Below, one piece after another: positions 26,943-36,672 of a DNA stretch of 64,000 nucleotides; the first letter of the stretch is position 1, and every line of letters starts with the position of its first letter. The DNA is taken from NCBI RefSeq assembly GCF_947502415.1, contig NZ_CANMZV010000024.1, positions 1-64,000 on the forward strand, read 5' to 3'. The position numbers and the translations under genes are program-made. Below the pieces are notes generated by a model that made no database searches, was not told where the DNA came from, and worked only from the letters and a program-made list of their open reading frames with translations. This stretch comes from an uncultured Photobacterium sp. (lineage in GTDB: Bacteria; Pseudomonadota; Gammaproteobacteria; Enterobacterales; Vibrionaceae).

Positions 26943-28415
26943 ATGAACAAAATGTCTTTGACTCTTGTCTCAGCAGCTATTCTGTCTGCAATTAGCATGA
27001 GTGCCAATGCGTGTACTGGCCTGATCGTCGGCAAAGGTGCATCGGTTGATGGTAGCATCATGATTGCCCGCAACGAAGATTTTGGAATCAATAACTGGAA
27101 TAAGCACTTGGCTTATCGTCCGGCCCAGAAAAATGAAGCGGGTGACTGGAAGTTGGGGAATGGCTTGATTGTTCCTATGCCAAAGCAATTTTATGCATAT
27201 TCTGCGATTCCTGATTGGGATGCCAATACCGTTGACAGTAATGGCAAGTTTTATGAAGAGCGTGGCATCAACGAATACAACGTTGCGATTTCTGCCACAA
27301 CCAGCGCCGAAGTGAACGATAAAGCTCAGAAAGCAGATCCTTTGGTAGAGAATGGCATTATTGAAGCGGTGATCCCGACGTTGATTTTGCCTCAGGTAAA
27401 AACTGCTAAAGAAGGGGTTGAGCTGCTGGGCAACTATGTTGAGCTGTATGGTGCTGGTGAAGGTAACAGCCTTTACATTGCTGATGTGAACGAAGCCTGG
27501 CTAGTTGAAATCGGTTCTGGTCATCATTGGATTGCGGTGAAAGTACCTGATGACAGTTATGCCATGATTGCTAATGGTCTACGTGTTCATGGTGTTAGTC
27601 TCAACAGCAAAGATGTGTTGCACTCAAAAGACCTAATGGCTTTTGTTAAGGAGCATCAGTTACTGGAAAACCCAAATGCCAAGTCATTTAACTTTGCTAA
27701 GGCTTTTGGTGTAATGGGGGATATCTATAATACTGACCGTGAATGGCTGGGCCAGAAGATGCTGACAGCATCGGAAAAACAGACAACCCGCCAGGATCAG
27801 TATCCGCTGTTTATGAAACCGGATCAGAAGATTTCAGTCAACGACGTAGCTGAAGTGCTGAGTGCTACTTATAAGGGAACAGAGCTTGAAACAAAAGCCA
27901 AGCGTCCGATTCGTGTTGATCGCCAGCTTGAATCCCACATTATACAGCTGCGTAAAGAGATGCCGTTTGAACTGCAAGGCTTGATTTGGCAGAGCTTCGG
28001 TGTCTTGCCTGAATCAGTATTGGTACCAATTTACTCAAGTCTGCAGGAGTATCCTACGCCTTATCAAATTGGCAGCGATACGTACACCGATCAGTCGGCT
28101 TACTGGCAATTCCGCAGCCTGACCGCGCTGGCATCAGCAAACCCGGATAAGTATTTACCAATGCTTAAAGAAAACTGGGATAAGGAAGAGTCTAAGCTGT
28201 ACAAGCAAGTTAGCAGTATGGACATGACGCTGAAGTCACTTTATAAGTCTGATAAGCAAGCGGCTTTGAATATGGCTTCGGATTACTCTTACGGACAGCT
28301 GCAGCGTACTTTAACGATGGCGACTGAAATTCGCTATAAGATGATGACAGATCTCACTAAGAGCACAGAAAAGAAATATTCTGAAGAAGAGTTTAAAAAA
28401 ATCATGAGCCTGTAG
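26943..28415 (+). CDS. Secreted dipeptidase of peptidase family C69 (PepD-like)
   Basis: This is an N-terminal-nucleophile hydrolase that cleaves dipeptides. Residues 1-23 are a signal peptide ending SANA, and Cys24 is both the first mature residue and the expected catalytic nucleophile. CTGLIVGKGASVDGS and ARNEDFG follow, as in family C69. NEYNVAISATTSAEV and GSGHHWIAVKVPDD are further conserved blocks. The 490 residues are normal. ATG 26943 is chosen because GGAG lies 8 nt upstream and the signal peptide then begins properly; an in-frame ATG 75 bp upstream would bury the signal. It is monocistronic, with a strong terminator. Confidence 0.9.
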   Translation: MNKMSLTLVSAAILSAISMSANACTGLIVGKGASVDGSIMIARNEDFGINNWNKHLAYRPAQKNEAGDWKLGNGLIVPMPKQFYAYSAIPDWDANTVDSNGKFYEERGINEYNVAISATTSAEVNDKAQKADPLVENGIIEAVIPTLILPQVKTAKEGVELLGNYVELYGAGEGNSLYIADVNEAWLVEIGSGHHWIAVKVPDDSYAMIANGLRVHGVSLNSKDVLHSKDLMAFVKEHQLLENPNAKSFNFAKAFGVMGDIYNTDREWLGQKMLTASEKQTTRQDQYPLFMKPDQKISVNDVAEVLSATYKGTELETKAKRPIRVDRQLESHIIQLRKEMPFELQGLIWQSFGVLPESVLVPIYSSLQEYPTPYQIGSDTYTDQSAYWQFRSLTALASANPDKYLPMLKENWDKEESKLYKQVSSMDMTLKSLYKSDKQAALNMASDYSYGQLQRTLTMATEIRYKMMTDLTKSTEKKYSEEEFKKIMSL

Positions 28416-28440
28416 GGTTTATTGATTAGATTGAACTTAC

Positions 28441-28470
28441 CCCCGAAGCTCAATTCTTCGGGGTTTTTTG
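28441..28470 (+). terminator. Rho-independent terminator after the dipeptidase gene
   Basis: CCCCGAAG (28441-28448) pairs with CTTCGGGG (28456-28463), followed by TTTTTT. Confidence 0.9.
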
Positions 28471-28597
28471 TATTCTATTTTTCTGCTTTTTGAATATTGT
28501 TCGATCAGATGGTGGGCATAGCGTGTGAAAGTTGAACGGTCGGTTTTTTCTGGGGTTTACAAGTTCAGTTACCTACCGTATTATTCGCCGCACTTAC

Positions 28598-28688
28598 GGA
28601 GAGATGGCTGAGTGGTTGAAAGCACCGGTCTTGAAAACCGGCATACGTTTGTAGCGTATCTAGGGTTCAAATCCCTATCTCTCCGCCA
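28598..28688 (+). tRNA. tRNA-Ser(UGA)
   Basis: The 91 bases form a class II tRNA with acceptor stem GGAGAGA/TCTCTCC, a D-loop (GGCTGAGTGG), anticodon loop CTTGAAA giving UGA, a long variable arm, the T loop GGTTCAAATCC and an encoded CCA. Confidence 0.96.
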
Positions 28689-28729
28689 CATTCTAGAAGT
28701 TGGGCGAAAGCCGGGCTTCACACAGAATT

Positions 28730-28806
28730 GGAGCGGTAGTTCAGTTGGTTAGAATACCGGCCTGTCACGCCGGGGGTCGCGGGTTCGAGTCCCGTCCGCT
28801 CCGCCA
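28730..28806 (+). tRNA. tRNA-Asp(GUC)
   Basis: The 77 bases fold as a standard tRNA with acceptor stem GGAGCGG/CCGCTCC, anticodon loop CTGTCAC giving GUC, T loop GGTTCGAGTCC and an encoded CCA. It lies 41 bp after tRNA-Ser and is probably cotranscribed with it. Confidence 0.96.
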
Positions 28807-28812
28807 CTTATT

Positions 28813-28843
28813 AAAGCCCTTGTCGAAAGACAAGGGCTTTTTC
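28813..28843 (+). terminator. Rho-independent terminator of the tRNA pair
   Basis: AAAGCCCTTGTC (28813-28824) pairs with GACAAGGGCTTT (28829-28840) around a GAAA loop, followed by a T run. Confidence 0.93.
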
Positions 28844-28910
28844 GTATTGCGTTGAGTTTGACTCTATCCTGCGGACAGATAAGTCCCGTTTTTTTGTCTA
28901 TTGATTCGGT

Positions 28911-29191
28911 AATTAATTATGGGTAAACCTCCGGCTATGCTGAGGAGACTCGCATAGGTTTTACCTATACCGCGGTAAAGGTACTTTCAGTACTCCTCCA
29001 ATAGTAAGAAGGAATAACCTATGCGGGATTACAAACGTTTGTTTCATACGCGATGGAATCGTAAATACCAAATTGTATTTATTCTCCAAGAAAAGACAGA
29101 AAGTGATATTTGGTGCGATTAGAAAGCATCTTGGTGATGTCTTTCATGAGCTAGCACGACGGAAAGGGATAGTTATCGAAGAGGGGCATCT
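28911..29191 (+). mobile_element. Decayed IS200-like element, left part (copy A)
   Basis: The left end carries the hairpin and leader typical of IS200, followed at 29021 by a tnpA start reading MRDYKRLFHTRWN. The frame is lost after about 25 codons by a small insertion near 29085 and then hits stops. Homology with copy B (31115-31418) begins at the shared AATTAATTAT and stops at about 29191, where the broken lysR begins. The rest of the element, including the catalytic Tyr region and right end, is missing. Confidence 0.75.
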
Positions 29192-29774
29192 GTAGATGAG
29201 TATTGCACCGATAACAAATTGTGCTCCCATAACGCATCGGGAAGTGGCTTGTCCTTGATTTTCTGCCTGAGTTTATACTCGCACTCCGGATAGAGGCGCT
29301 CAGTGTACAGAAACTGACTGACGAAGTTATGTTTCGGTGGATTCACTATGATAAAACAATCGGCGACTTGATCACTATACTCCGGTTCACCGCAACTATA
29401 TTGAGCGTTAATTAAATTTCCGGGTATTGCTTGCGTAAACTTTTTAATCGTGGAATTAACCTTTTCACCGCCAGTGAGCTGTATAGCGCCAGGCGAATCT
29501 TGCTGGATCTCTCTTCCCGGATCTGCTGGCTGGCATTTGCCAGGCTGCACAAAGGCTTATACACTTCGTCAAAATAGCGCTCGCCAACCTCTGTTAATGA
29601 AAAAGAGCGGCCCTGATGATTAAACATAGCCGCGCCAAGATACTCTTCCAGTAACTTGACCTGATGACTGAGTGCATTCTGGGTCACATTGAGCTTACAG
29701 GTTGCTTTTGAAAAGCTGCCCAACCGTGCTACTGCTTCAAAACATTGTAGTGCTCGTAAGGGAGGTGATTTCAT
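29192..29774 (-). pseudogene. LysR-family regulator (GcvA-like), frameshifted and 3'-truncated
   Basis: Residues 1-60 are an intact winged helix-turn-helix (PPLRALQCFEAVARLGSFSK, then LNVTQNALSHQV), as in GcvA-type regulators. The first frame stops at 29412 after RLKSLRKQYPEI. The effector domain resumes in a different phase (CGEPEYSDQVADCFIIVNPP, then LYTERLYP) and ends at the IS200-like fragment near 29192, roughly 100 residues short. It is divergent from the EamA transporter gene and presumably once controlled it. A repressor or activator role cannot be told. Confidence 0.83.
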
Positions 29775-29922
29775 TATTAGCTTGGCTCATGCTAAAAGTA
29801 TTTTTATCATTATACATTCTTATAGGCTTTAACATACTCTAGCCGCATCATTTTTTGGGGCCGATCCAGGGTCACAGATTCATTTCACTCAAAAACGCTT
29901 TGAGTACAGCGGGAGCATTAAA

Positions 29923-30774
29923 ATGCCGAAAATGTCTGTCGGATTAGCCATGGCCGTACTAATTATTGGTAACTTGATTGCGGTTTTCTCTGATGCATTG
30001 ATCAAAACCTTGTCAGCAGATAGCGCTGTTTATCAGTTTGTATTATTCCGCCAGTTAACTGCAGTTCTGATCTTACTGCCTTTTTGCCTGACTTGTAGTA
30101 AGACAAGCTTCATTGATGGACTAAAATGGCACTTTCTACGCGGTCATATCTGGTTATTTGGCGCTGTCTTTATGGTCATCGCACTGAACTCTATGCCCTT
30201 AGCTACCGCTAATGCCATTTTTTATGCCGCGCCTTTGATCATGCTGCCATTAGCCATGTTATTGTTTCAGGAAAAGTTGACTATTCACTCTATCTCAGCT
30301 GGTATTCTTGGCTTTATCGGTGTGCTTATTGTAATCCAGCCCACCCAAATTAACTGGGCTGCAATATTTGCATTGATCGTCGCCTTTACTTTGGCGGTGA
30401 ATAATTTATTGATCCGCAAACTACCCAAACACCAGACTGTATTCCAAACCTTAATGCTCACTAATCTGGTTGGTATTCCAGTATCTCTGGGATTAGTGCT
30501 ATGGGAAGACAAACCTTGGGATTGGGCTCCGATGTTAACTGCCGTCGGCTCTAGTACTTTCATCTTAATTTATGCAGGTCTTGCTATTCTGGCATATCGC
30601 TCTGGTGAAGTCAGTAAAATTGCCAGTGCCGAATACAGCGGGTTATTAGGGGCCGTGGCTGTGGGGATCTTGTGGTTTGATGAAATGCCTGATTTTGGCA
30701 TGGTGATCGGCACTGCATTTATTGTTATGCCGTTGATCTGGTTAGCCAGAATCGAAGCCAAGAAAATATCTTGA
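29923..30774 (+). CDS. EamA/DMT-family transporter
   Basis: This inner-membrane protein of the drug/metabolite transporter superfamily is an exporter or permease of small metabolites. Its 283 residues hold about ten hydrophobic helices arranged as two EamA repeats. The first repeat contains FRQLTAVLILLPF, and its end reads ANAIFYAAPLIMLPLAMLLFQEKLT. The second ends SAEYSGLLGAVAVGILWFDEMP, matching the conserved position of the acidic E-x-x/D-E motif in both halves. It is divergent from a broken lysR gene and appears intact, so it may now be unregulated. IS200-like fragments flank the pair. Confidence 0.87.
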   Translation: MPKMSVGLAMAVLIIGNLIAVFSDALIKTLSADSAVYQFVLFRQLTAVLILLPFCLTCSKTSFIDGLKWHFLRGHIWLFGAVFMVIALNSMPLATANAIFYAAPLIMLPLAMLLFQEKLTIHSISAGILGFIGVLIVIQPTQINWAAIFALIVAFTLAVNNLLIRKLPKHQTVFQTLMLTNLVGIPVSLGLVLWEDKPWDWAPMLTAVGSSTFILIYAGLAILAYRSGEVSKIASAEYSGLLGAVAVGILWFDEMPDFGMVIGTAFIVMPLIWLARIEAKKIS

Positions 30775-31114
30775 ATTTATGGTCGACAGGTGTTTTTCCA
30801 TGTTGTAAAAAGCCTTTTAGAACGGCTAACTATTGAATCCTAAACTTCAGGAATTTAGGTCATGAGACAAAACAAATTTGTTCTCAGTATGTTGCTCCTT
30901 TCAGAGTTGAGAGAACAAAAATGACTTAGTATTAGATAGGCTCATACTAAGCAATTTTTATTATTATGTGCATACTTGGCGTGTATCCAACCGACTGCAT
31001 TTGGGGCAAGGTATATTATCGATGTACAGCTGCAGCATGAAAACCATAATATTCCAGTAAAATAATCTAGAGTCCACAAGTTATGGCAGGTTGTGGCAAT
31101 GAGTGAGTAAATTT
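30775..31114. other. Gene-free stretch after the EamA gene
   Basis: This is about 340 bp of A+T-rich sequence. I see no gene, tRNA or clear terminator in it. Confidence 0.5.
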
Positions 31115-31418
31115 AATTAATTATGGGTAAACCCCCGGCTATGCCGGGGAGACTCGCATAGGTTTTACCTTTACCGCGGTAAAGGTACTTTCTGAACTCG
31201 ACCAAGAGTAAGAAGGAATAATCTATGCGAGATTATAAAAGTTTGTCTCATACGCGATGGGATTGTAAATACCATATTGTATTTATTCCAAAGAAAAGAC
31301 AGAAAGTGGTATTTGGTGCGGTTAGAAAGCATCTTTGGTGATGTCTTTTATGAGCTAGCACGACGACAGGGATAGTTATTGAAGAGGGGCATTTGATGAA
31401 AGATCATGTACATATGTG
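31115..31418 (+). mobile_element. Decayed IS200-like element, left part (copy B)
   Basis: This is in the same orientation as copy A and closely similar to it. A left-end hairpin (CCCCGGCTATGCCGGGG) is followed by tnpA from ATG 31225, reading MRDYKSLSHTRWDCKYHIVF then IPKKRQKVVFGAVRKHL. An extra T near 31342 breaks the frame. In the next phase the product continues through GHLMKDHVHMC, the HUH block of Y1 transposases, and then stops matching at about 31418. The right half of the element is missing. Confidence 0.8.
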
Positions 31419-31730
31419 CCTAATTTTATTTCAGATAATATCCATGACATGGTTTCAAATAATGGTGCATACCTTTTAACGGAAGATGTATCGAGAGCAA
31501 ACCATAAGGCATTTAAAATATATACATGGGGTCGTCAAGAGAAAGGTGCTGGATTAACAGTGGATCAATACGGTAATTATAACACTATTGATGGGCGCTC
31601 TGTGGCTGTTTATCCCGAACATTATGGCTTTACTCTATTTACCAATTATGGAGATGTGTATTCCGTTAGTGGCACTGATGCCCAGGCGGACGTTCAACAC
31701 TTAGACATGTTTTTAAAAGTGAAGATGTAA
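31416..31730 (+). CDS. ORF of unknown function fused to the edge of the IS200-like fragment
   Basis: The 104 residues match no family I recognise. The open frame starts with GTG at 31416, right at the break of the IS copy, so this is probably the 3' part of a larger gene that lost its beginning. The sequence is polar, rich in Tyr, Gly and Asp (GLTVDQYGNYNTIDGRS, FTLFTNYGDVYSVSG), and has no membrane segment. It ends in a good terminator, which supports a real former gene end. Confidence 0.4.
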   Translation: MPNFISDNIHDMVSNNGAYLLTEDVSRANHKAFKIYTWGRQEKGAGLTVDQYGNYNTIDGRSVAVYPEHYGFTLFTNYGDVYSVSGTDAQADVQHLDMFLKVKM

Positions 31731-31825
31731 CGACGATTGCGCATTGAATTAAAATAAAATTTCAGTAAAGAGTGTACAGACCGATGGATGGGTAAGCTCT
31801 AATATTACTATCTTAACTTTTTGAT

Positions 31826-31865
31826 AAAACACACTCACCATTTACACGGTGTGTGTGTTTTATTT
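31826..31865 (+). terminator. Rho-independent terminator after the orphan ORF
   Basis: AAAACACACTCACC (31826-31839) pairs with GGTGTGTGTGTTTT (31848-31861) with one mismatch, followed by ATTT. Confidence 0.8.
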
Positions 31866-31883
31866 GAATAGGTCCTATTGACT

Positions 31884-32101
31884 CACAAGCTTCATTATCT
31901 TCCGCCTTACAGTCTGAATCTCAATCCGATAGAACGGCTTTGGAAAGTGATCAACGAGAAGTCGAGGAATAACGTTGACTTCGAAAGCAAACGTGATTTC
32001 AGGGAAGCGATTGACCATTTTTTACTGTGACTCTTCCTGAGATTGTGGCGTCTCGAATTAACGATAATTTTCAGGTGATCAAGTCTGCACCTTCAAGTTA
32101 A
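31884..32101 (+). pseudogene. 3' fragment of an IS630-family transposase, frameshifted
   Basis: The translation begins HKLHYLPPYSLNLNPIERLW, the C-terminal block of IS630-type DDE transposases with its last catalytic Glu. One T is missing in a T run near 32022, which shifts the frame; in the next phase the tail FTVTLPEIVASRINDNFQVI completes the protein to TAA at 32101. The 5' two thirds are absent. Confidence 0.8.
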
Positions 32102-32367
32102 TTGGGTATAGCTGTCACGAGAATGGCATAGGTATTTTGGTGGTAGCTCAGTATATAGAAAAAAGCCTTATGTTGTTAACTTAACTATCATTAAAGTATT
32201 GGTTTACATGATGTAAGTAGCATTTTTGTTTTTTGTGGTGATTCTTTTTCTCTTGAGAGTGTCAACAGCTAGATTAAATCTAATACATATTGTTAACAAT
32301 TAGCCTTGATCTATTCGTTTTCTGGGTCTAGGTTTGCTCGTAAGTTGATTAATTGTTAACAGTGATT

Positions 32368-32813
32368 ATGGGCAAACAAAGTGCAGTGGCAGATTCTGTC
32401 GAGAATCTTTCCCTTGTTGAAAAAGTCGGTAATGGTTGCTCGCCTGCCTGCATACATATCACTGACGAAGAAATCGATGCCCTTCAACATCTGCTGGAAA
32501 CTCACCGGCAGCATATCGAACAGGTTGATGCGCTTCATATTTCCATCTGCAGGGGGATTTCGATTTTCACCACCGGATCATCAAGGCCAGCCGCAACCGA
32601 AAACTCATCCATCTGTTATGCGGAGAGCTCTATCATTTACTGCGAATATACCGCTACCAGTTACAGCGTACACATTTGCGCCCCTCTCGGGCATTGGGCG
32701 AACATTTCCACTTGCTTTCGGCATTGAAAGACAGAGACGGCGAGTTGGTAGAAATGCTGATGCGGCGATATATTTTGCGAAGCCGTCAGCTGATTGAACA
32801 ACAACTGAAATGA
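32368..32813 (+). pseudogene. GntR/FCD-family regulator remnant upstream of prpB
   Basis: In one phase, ITDEEIDALQHLLETHRQHI (from 32455) matches the front of an FCD ligand domain. From about 32547 the match continues in another phase: GDFDFHHRIIKASRNRKLIH, then ALKDRDGELVEMLMRR, ending at TGA 32811-32813. The winged-helix DNA-binding part is gone apart from a possible start at 32368. GntR/FCD regulators sit before prpB in related bacteria, so this is probably the former prp regulator. With no DNA-binding domain and a frameshift, it cannot act as one. Confidence 0.78.
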
Positions 32814-32831
32814 TGACAAGGAGTAAGTCTA

Positions 32832-33704
32832 ATGAGCCCGGGAAAACGCTTCAGGCAGGTTGTTGCTGCCAATCATCCGTTGCAGATTGTCGGTACTATT
32901 AATTGTTATTGCGCCATGATGGCGGAGCAGGTTGGCCACCAGGCGATTTACCTTTCTGGCGGCGGTATTGCCAATGCCTCTTATGGCCTGCCGGATTTGG
33001 GGATCACTACGCTGAATGATGTGTTGGAGGATGTCCGTCGGATCACTGCCACAACAGAGGTGCCGCTGCTGGTGGATATTGATACCGGTTTTGGCGGCGC
33101 GTTCAATATCGCCCGCACTATTAAGGAAATGGAGCGGGCCGGAGCTGCGGCTGTTCACATGGAGGATCAGGTGGCTCAGAAACGCTGTGGACACCGTCCC
33201 AATAAAGCCATTGTCAGCCAGGGGGAAATGGTCGACAGGATAAAGGCGGCAGTCGATGCCCGAACGGACGATGACTTTGTCATTATGGCGCGAACCGATG
33301 CACTGGCGGTGGAGGGGATGGGCGCGGCAATTGAAAGGGCTGTCGCTTGTGTTGAAGCCGGTGCCGATATGATTTTTCCTGAAGCAATTAATACGCTGGA
33401 TCAGTACAGGGAATTTGCTGCTGCCGTTAAGGTGCCGATTCTGGCCAATATTACCGAGTTTGGACAAACCCCGCTGTTCGGTTGTGATGAGTTGGCAGAA
33501 TGCGGTGTTGATATGGTGCTGTATCCGCTTTCAGCCTTCCGGGCTATGAACAAAGCCGCGCTGAATGTGTATCAGCATCTGAAATTAGAGGGACACCAGC
33601 GCAATATTATCGATCAGATGCAAACCCGTGATCAGCTGTACCATTATTTGGGTTATCACGACTATGAGCAGAAGCTCGATAAGTTATTCAGTGATAAATC
33701 ATAA
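32832..33704 (+). CDS. prpB: 2-Methylisocitrate lyase
   Basis: This enzyme cleaves 2-methylisocitrate to pyruvate and succinate in the methylcitrate cycle of propionate breakdown. Its 290 residues are normal. Cys119 in KRCGH (117-121) is the catalytic signature of the isocitrate lyase/PrpB family. [16 protein letters not shown] and HMEDQ are the Mg-binding and barrel motifs, and [15 protein letters not shown] near the start is typical of PrpB. A good ribosome site (AAGGAG) precedes the ATG. It is the first intact gene of prpBCD and lies 18 bp after a broken regulator. Confidence 0.95.
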   Translation: MSPGKRFRQVVAANHPLQIVGTINCYCAMMAEQVGHQAIYLSGGGIANASYGLPDLGITTLNDVLEDVRRITATTEVPLLVDIDTGFGGAFNIARTIKEMERAGAAAVHMEDQVAQKRCGHRPNKAIVSQGEMVDRIKAAVDARTDDDFVIMARTDALAVEGMGAAIERAVACVEAGADMIFPEAINTLDQYREFAAAVKVPILANITEFGQTPLFGCDELAECGVDMVLYPLSAFRAMNKAALNVYQHLKLEGHQRNIIDQMQTRDQLYHYLGYHDYEQKLDKLFSDKS

Positions 33705-33924
33705 TTACCACCCTTCCTTTAAATATTGAAATACAGGCAAGTCAGTATTTCCGTTTATTAGTGGGAAGACAGTTTATTTAGTGGGAAGCCCGAGAAAAAA
33801 TATTTGTAACCGCTGCTGTTATCGGGCGGTAGGGTAACTTTTTGCCTGAAGAAAGGCGGGTAATAAAGATAACAGTGAATATTTATTAATAACGTGAGTC
33901 ACAGAAGAGAGAAAGGAGTCTGCT

Positions 33925-35097
33925 ATGACTGCGATAGCCGTAGCTGATAAGAAAAAGGATACCCCGTTAAACAATAAGCCACTGGGCGGTGCAGGCCTTC
34001 GTGGCCAGAGTGCCGGGATAACAGCGTTATGCACGGTTGGTAAAACCGGAACCGGACTAACTTATCGTGGTTATGACATAACCGATTTAGCCAATTATGC
34101 CGAGTTCGAAGAAGTGGCTTATCTGCTGTTTAAGGGCAAATTACCGACTCAGGCTGAACTTGATGATTATAAACAAGTGCTGAAAGATGTTCGTGGCCTG
34201 CCACCGGCATTATGTCAGGTGCTGGAGGCTATTCCTGCTGATGCTCACCCGATGGATGTGATGCGTACTGGGTGCTCTATGCTGGGAAATTTAGATCAGG
34301 AGCAGGATTTCTCTGAGCAGTGGGAAAAGACTGACACCCTACTTGCCATGCTACCGGCCATTATTTGCTACTGGTATCGCTATAGTCACAACGGTATCAG
34401 GATTGATACTGCCAGCAGTGAACAGGACAGTATCGGCGGTTATTTTCTCGAAATGCTGACAGATAAGGCCCCGTCTGAGCTGCACAAGCAGGTGATGCAC
34501 TGTTCACTGGTGCTTTATGCCGAGCATGAGTTTAACGCCTCGACTTTTACCGCCAGAGTCTGTGCGTCCACTTTATCCGATCTCCATTCCTGTATTACTG
34601 CCGCGATTGGGAGCCTGCGCGGCCCGCTGCACGGCGGGGCTAACGAAGCGGCGATGGCCATGATTGAGCAATGGCAGACGCCGGATGAAGCGGAAGCCGG
34701 GATTATGCAGATGCTGGATCAGACAGAAAAAATCATGGGATTCGGCCATGCAATTTATCGCGAGTCCGATCCGCGCAATGCTCTTATCAAAGCATGGTCG
34801 GAGAAACTGTCAAAAGATGTCGGTGACACCTCGCTATATCCGGTTTCTGAACGTGTTGAACTGGTCATGAAGCGCGAGAAAGGTTTGTTCTGCAATGCCG
34901 ACTTTTTCCATGCTTCGGCTTATCACTTTATGGGCATTCCTACCAAATTGTTTACACCGATTTTCGTTATGAGCCGGGTGGTGGGCTGGGCGGCGCATGT
35001 TTATGAGCAGCGTGCCAACAACAGGATTATCCGTCCGAGTGCGGATTACACCGGGCCGGAACATCAGGAATGGCTACCAATAGAAGAGCGTAGTTAG
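33925..35097 (+). CDS. prpC: 2-Methylcitrate synthase
   Basis: This enzyme condenses propionyl-CoA with oxaloacetate to 2-methylcitrate. The 390 residues match PrpC rather than the longer GltA. The N-terminal GLRGQSAGITALCTVGKTG and TYRGYDI are typical. LHGGANEAAM supplies the first catalytic His, FGHAIYRESDPR the second His block, and CNADFF with RPSADYTGP completes the site. The ribosome site is AAAGGAG. A 220-bp gap separates it from prpB, longer than usual within an operon, so a second promoter is possible. Confidence 0.94.
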   Translation: MTAIAVADKKKDTPLNNKPLGGAGLRGQSAGITALCTVGKTGTGLTYRGYDITDLANYAEFEEVAYLLFKGKLPTQAELDDYKQVLKDVRGLPPALCQVLEAIPADAHPMDVMRTGCSMLGNLDQEQDFSEQWEKTDTLLAMLPAIICYWYRYSHNGIRIDTASSEQDSIGGYFLEMLTDKAPSELHKQVMHCSLVLYAEHEFNASTFTARVCASTLSDLHSCITAAIGSLRGPLHGGANEAAMAMIEQWQTPDEAEAGIMQMLDQTEKIMGFGHAIYRESDPRNALIKAWSEKLSKDVGDTSLYPVSERVELVMKREKGLFCNADFFHASAYHFMGIPTKLFTPIFVMSRVVGWAAHVYEQRANNRIIRPSADYTGPEHQEWLPIEERS

Positions 35098-35145
35098 GGC
35101 TGGTTGGATGCAATCCAGAAAACGAATTGAGAAGGGATTAACACG

Positions 35146-36597
35146 ATGAGTTTGAATGTAGATATTAATGAGCGACCGCAACCGGATAAGCTACTGGTAC
35201 AGATTGCAGAGTATGTTGCTAATACCGAAATTGAATCACAGGAAGCTTATAACATTGCCCGCAACTGCCTGATGGATACGTTGGGGTGTGGTTTGTTGGC
35301 GTTGCGTTTTCCTGAGTGTACCAAGCACCTTGGTCCGATTGTGTCAGGAACTAGTGTCCGAAATGGCGCAAGGGTTCCGGGAACCTCCCATGAGCTGGAT
35401 CCGGTGATGGCGGCGTTTAATATCGGCTGCATTATCCGCTGGCTGGATTTCAATGACACCTGGCTGGCGGCCGAGTGGGGACATCCGTCTGATAACCTGG
35501 GCGGCATTCTGGCCACTGCCGATTACCTCAGCCGTGTTGCTGTTTCGCAGGGCAAAGAGCCGCTGATCATGCGTGATGTGCTGACTGCGATGATCAAAGC
35601 GCATGAGATCCAGGGTGTACTGGCGCTGGAAAACAGCTTCAACCGTGTCGGTCTGGATCATGTGTTGCTGGTGCGTGTCGCATCGACTGCTGTGGTTACT
35701 AAAATGCTGGGTGGCAATCGCGAGCAGATCATCGATGCGGTTTCCCAAGCGTGGGTCGACGGCTGCTCGCTCCGTACCTACCGTCACGCCCCGAATGCCG
35801 GCTCTCGTAAATCCTGGGCGGCCGGGGATGCCACCTCACGAGCGGTGCGACTTGCCATGATCACGATGAAAGGGGAAATGGGGCTGCCGTCTGTGCTGAC
35901 AGCTTCGCAATGGGGTTATTACGATGTGCTGTTCAATGGCGAACCGTTTCAGGTCAACCAAACATTCAATAGCTATGTGATGGAAAACGTACTGTTTAAG
36001 ATCTCTTTCCCGGCAGAGTTCCATGCTCAGACTGCGGTGGAATGTGCGATGGCTTTGCATGAAAAGGTGAAAGACAGGATAGATGAGATTGATCGAATCG
36101 AAGTGACCACCCATGAATCGGCTATCCGGATCATCTCCAAGGTTGGTGATCTTGCTAACCCAGCAGATCGCGACCATTGCCTGCAATACATGATTGCAGT
36201 TCCGTTGCTGTACGGCGATTTGGTAGCAGAGCACTATGAAGATGAATTCCATCAGGGCGATGAGCGAATTGATGTTCTGCGCAATAAGATGGAAATCATC
36301 GAAGACAAACGCTACAGCGCCGAATATCTGGAAGCAGACAAGCGTTCAATCGCTAATGCAATTCAGGTCTATTTCACAGACGGTTCTTCGACCGAGAAAG
36401 TGGCAGTTGAATACCCGATAGGCCATCGTCGCCGTCGTGAAGAAGGGATCCCGGTGCTGGAGCGTAAGTTTATGTGTAACCTGCAAACTCGTTTCCCGCT
36501 TGCAACCTGTCAGGAGATTTTTAATTTGTGCAGTGATCAGGCCTGTTTGGAGGCAACACCAGTAAACGAATTTATGGCGCTGTTCGTGATTAATTAA
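35146..36597 (+). CDS. prpD: 2-Methylcitrate dehydratase
   Basis: This iron-independent dehydratase turns 2-methylcitrate into 2-methyl-cis-aconitate. Its 483 residues are full length for the MmgE/PrpD family. Conserved blocks are [40 protein letters not shown] with the substrate-binding acid residues, and [17 protein letters not shown]. It follows prpC by 48 bp. The locus is prpBCD, as in E. coli, rather than the acnD-prpF arrangement, which I do not see. No prpE follows, so propionate activation must be encoded elsewhere. Confidence 0.95.
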   Translation: MSLNVDINERPQPDKLLVQIAEYVANTEIESQEAYNIARNCLMDTLGCGLLALRFPECTKHLGPIVSGTSVRNGARVPGTSHELDPVMAAFNIGCIIRWLDFNDTWLAAEWGHPSDNLGGILATADYLSRVAVSQGKEPLIMRDVLTAMIKAHEIQGVLALENSFNRVGLDHVLLVRVASTAVVTKMLGGNREQIIDAVSQAWVDGCSLRTYRHAPNAGSRKSWAAGDATSRAVRLAMITMKGEMGLPSVLTASQWGYYDVLFNGEPFQVNQTFNSYVMENVLFKISFPAEFHAQTAVECAMALHEKVKDRIDEIDRIEVTTHESAIRIISKVGDLANPADRDHCLQYMIAVPLLYGDLVAEHYEDEFHQGDERIDVLRNKMEIIEDKRYSAEYLEADKRSIANAIQVYFTDGSSTEKVAVEYPIGHRRRREEGIPVLERKFMCNLQTRFPLATCQEIFNLCSDQACLEATPVNEFMALFVIN

Positions 36598-36672
36598 ATT
36601 TTTTTGTGATCTTGATCATCCTCATTTTCTGCACTATCAATAAAAACAGTGTATTGCGAAAAGGAGGGTGCT

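Noticed and set aside
32832-33704. prpB as phosphoenolpyruvate mutase or isocitrate lyase
   Set aside because: The KRCGH signature, 290-residue size and neighbouring prpC and prpD fit methylisocitrate lyase.
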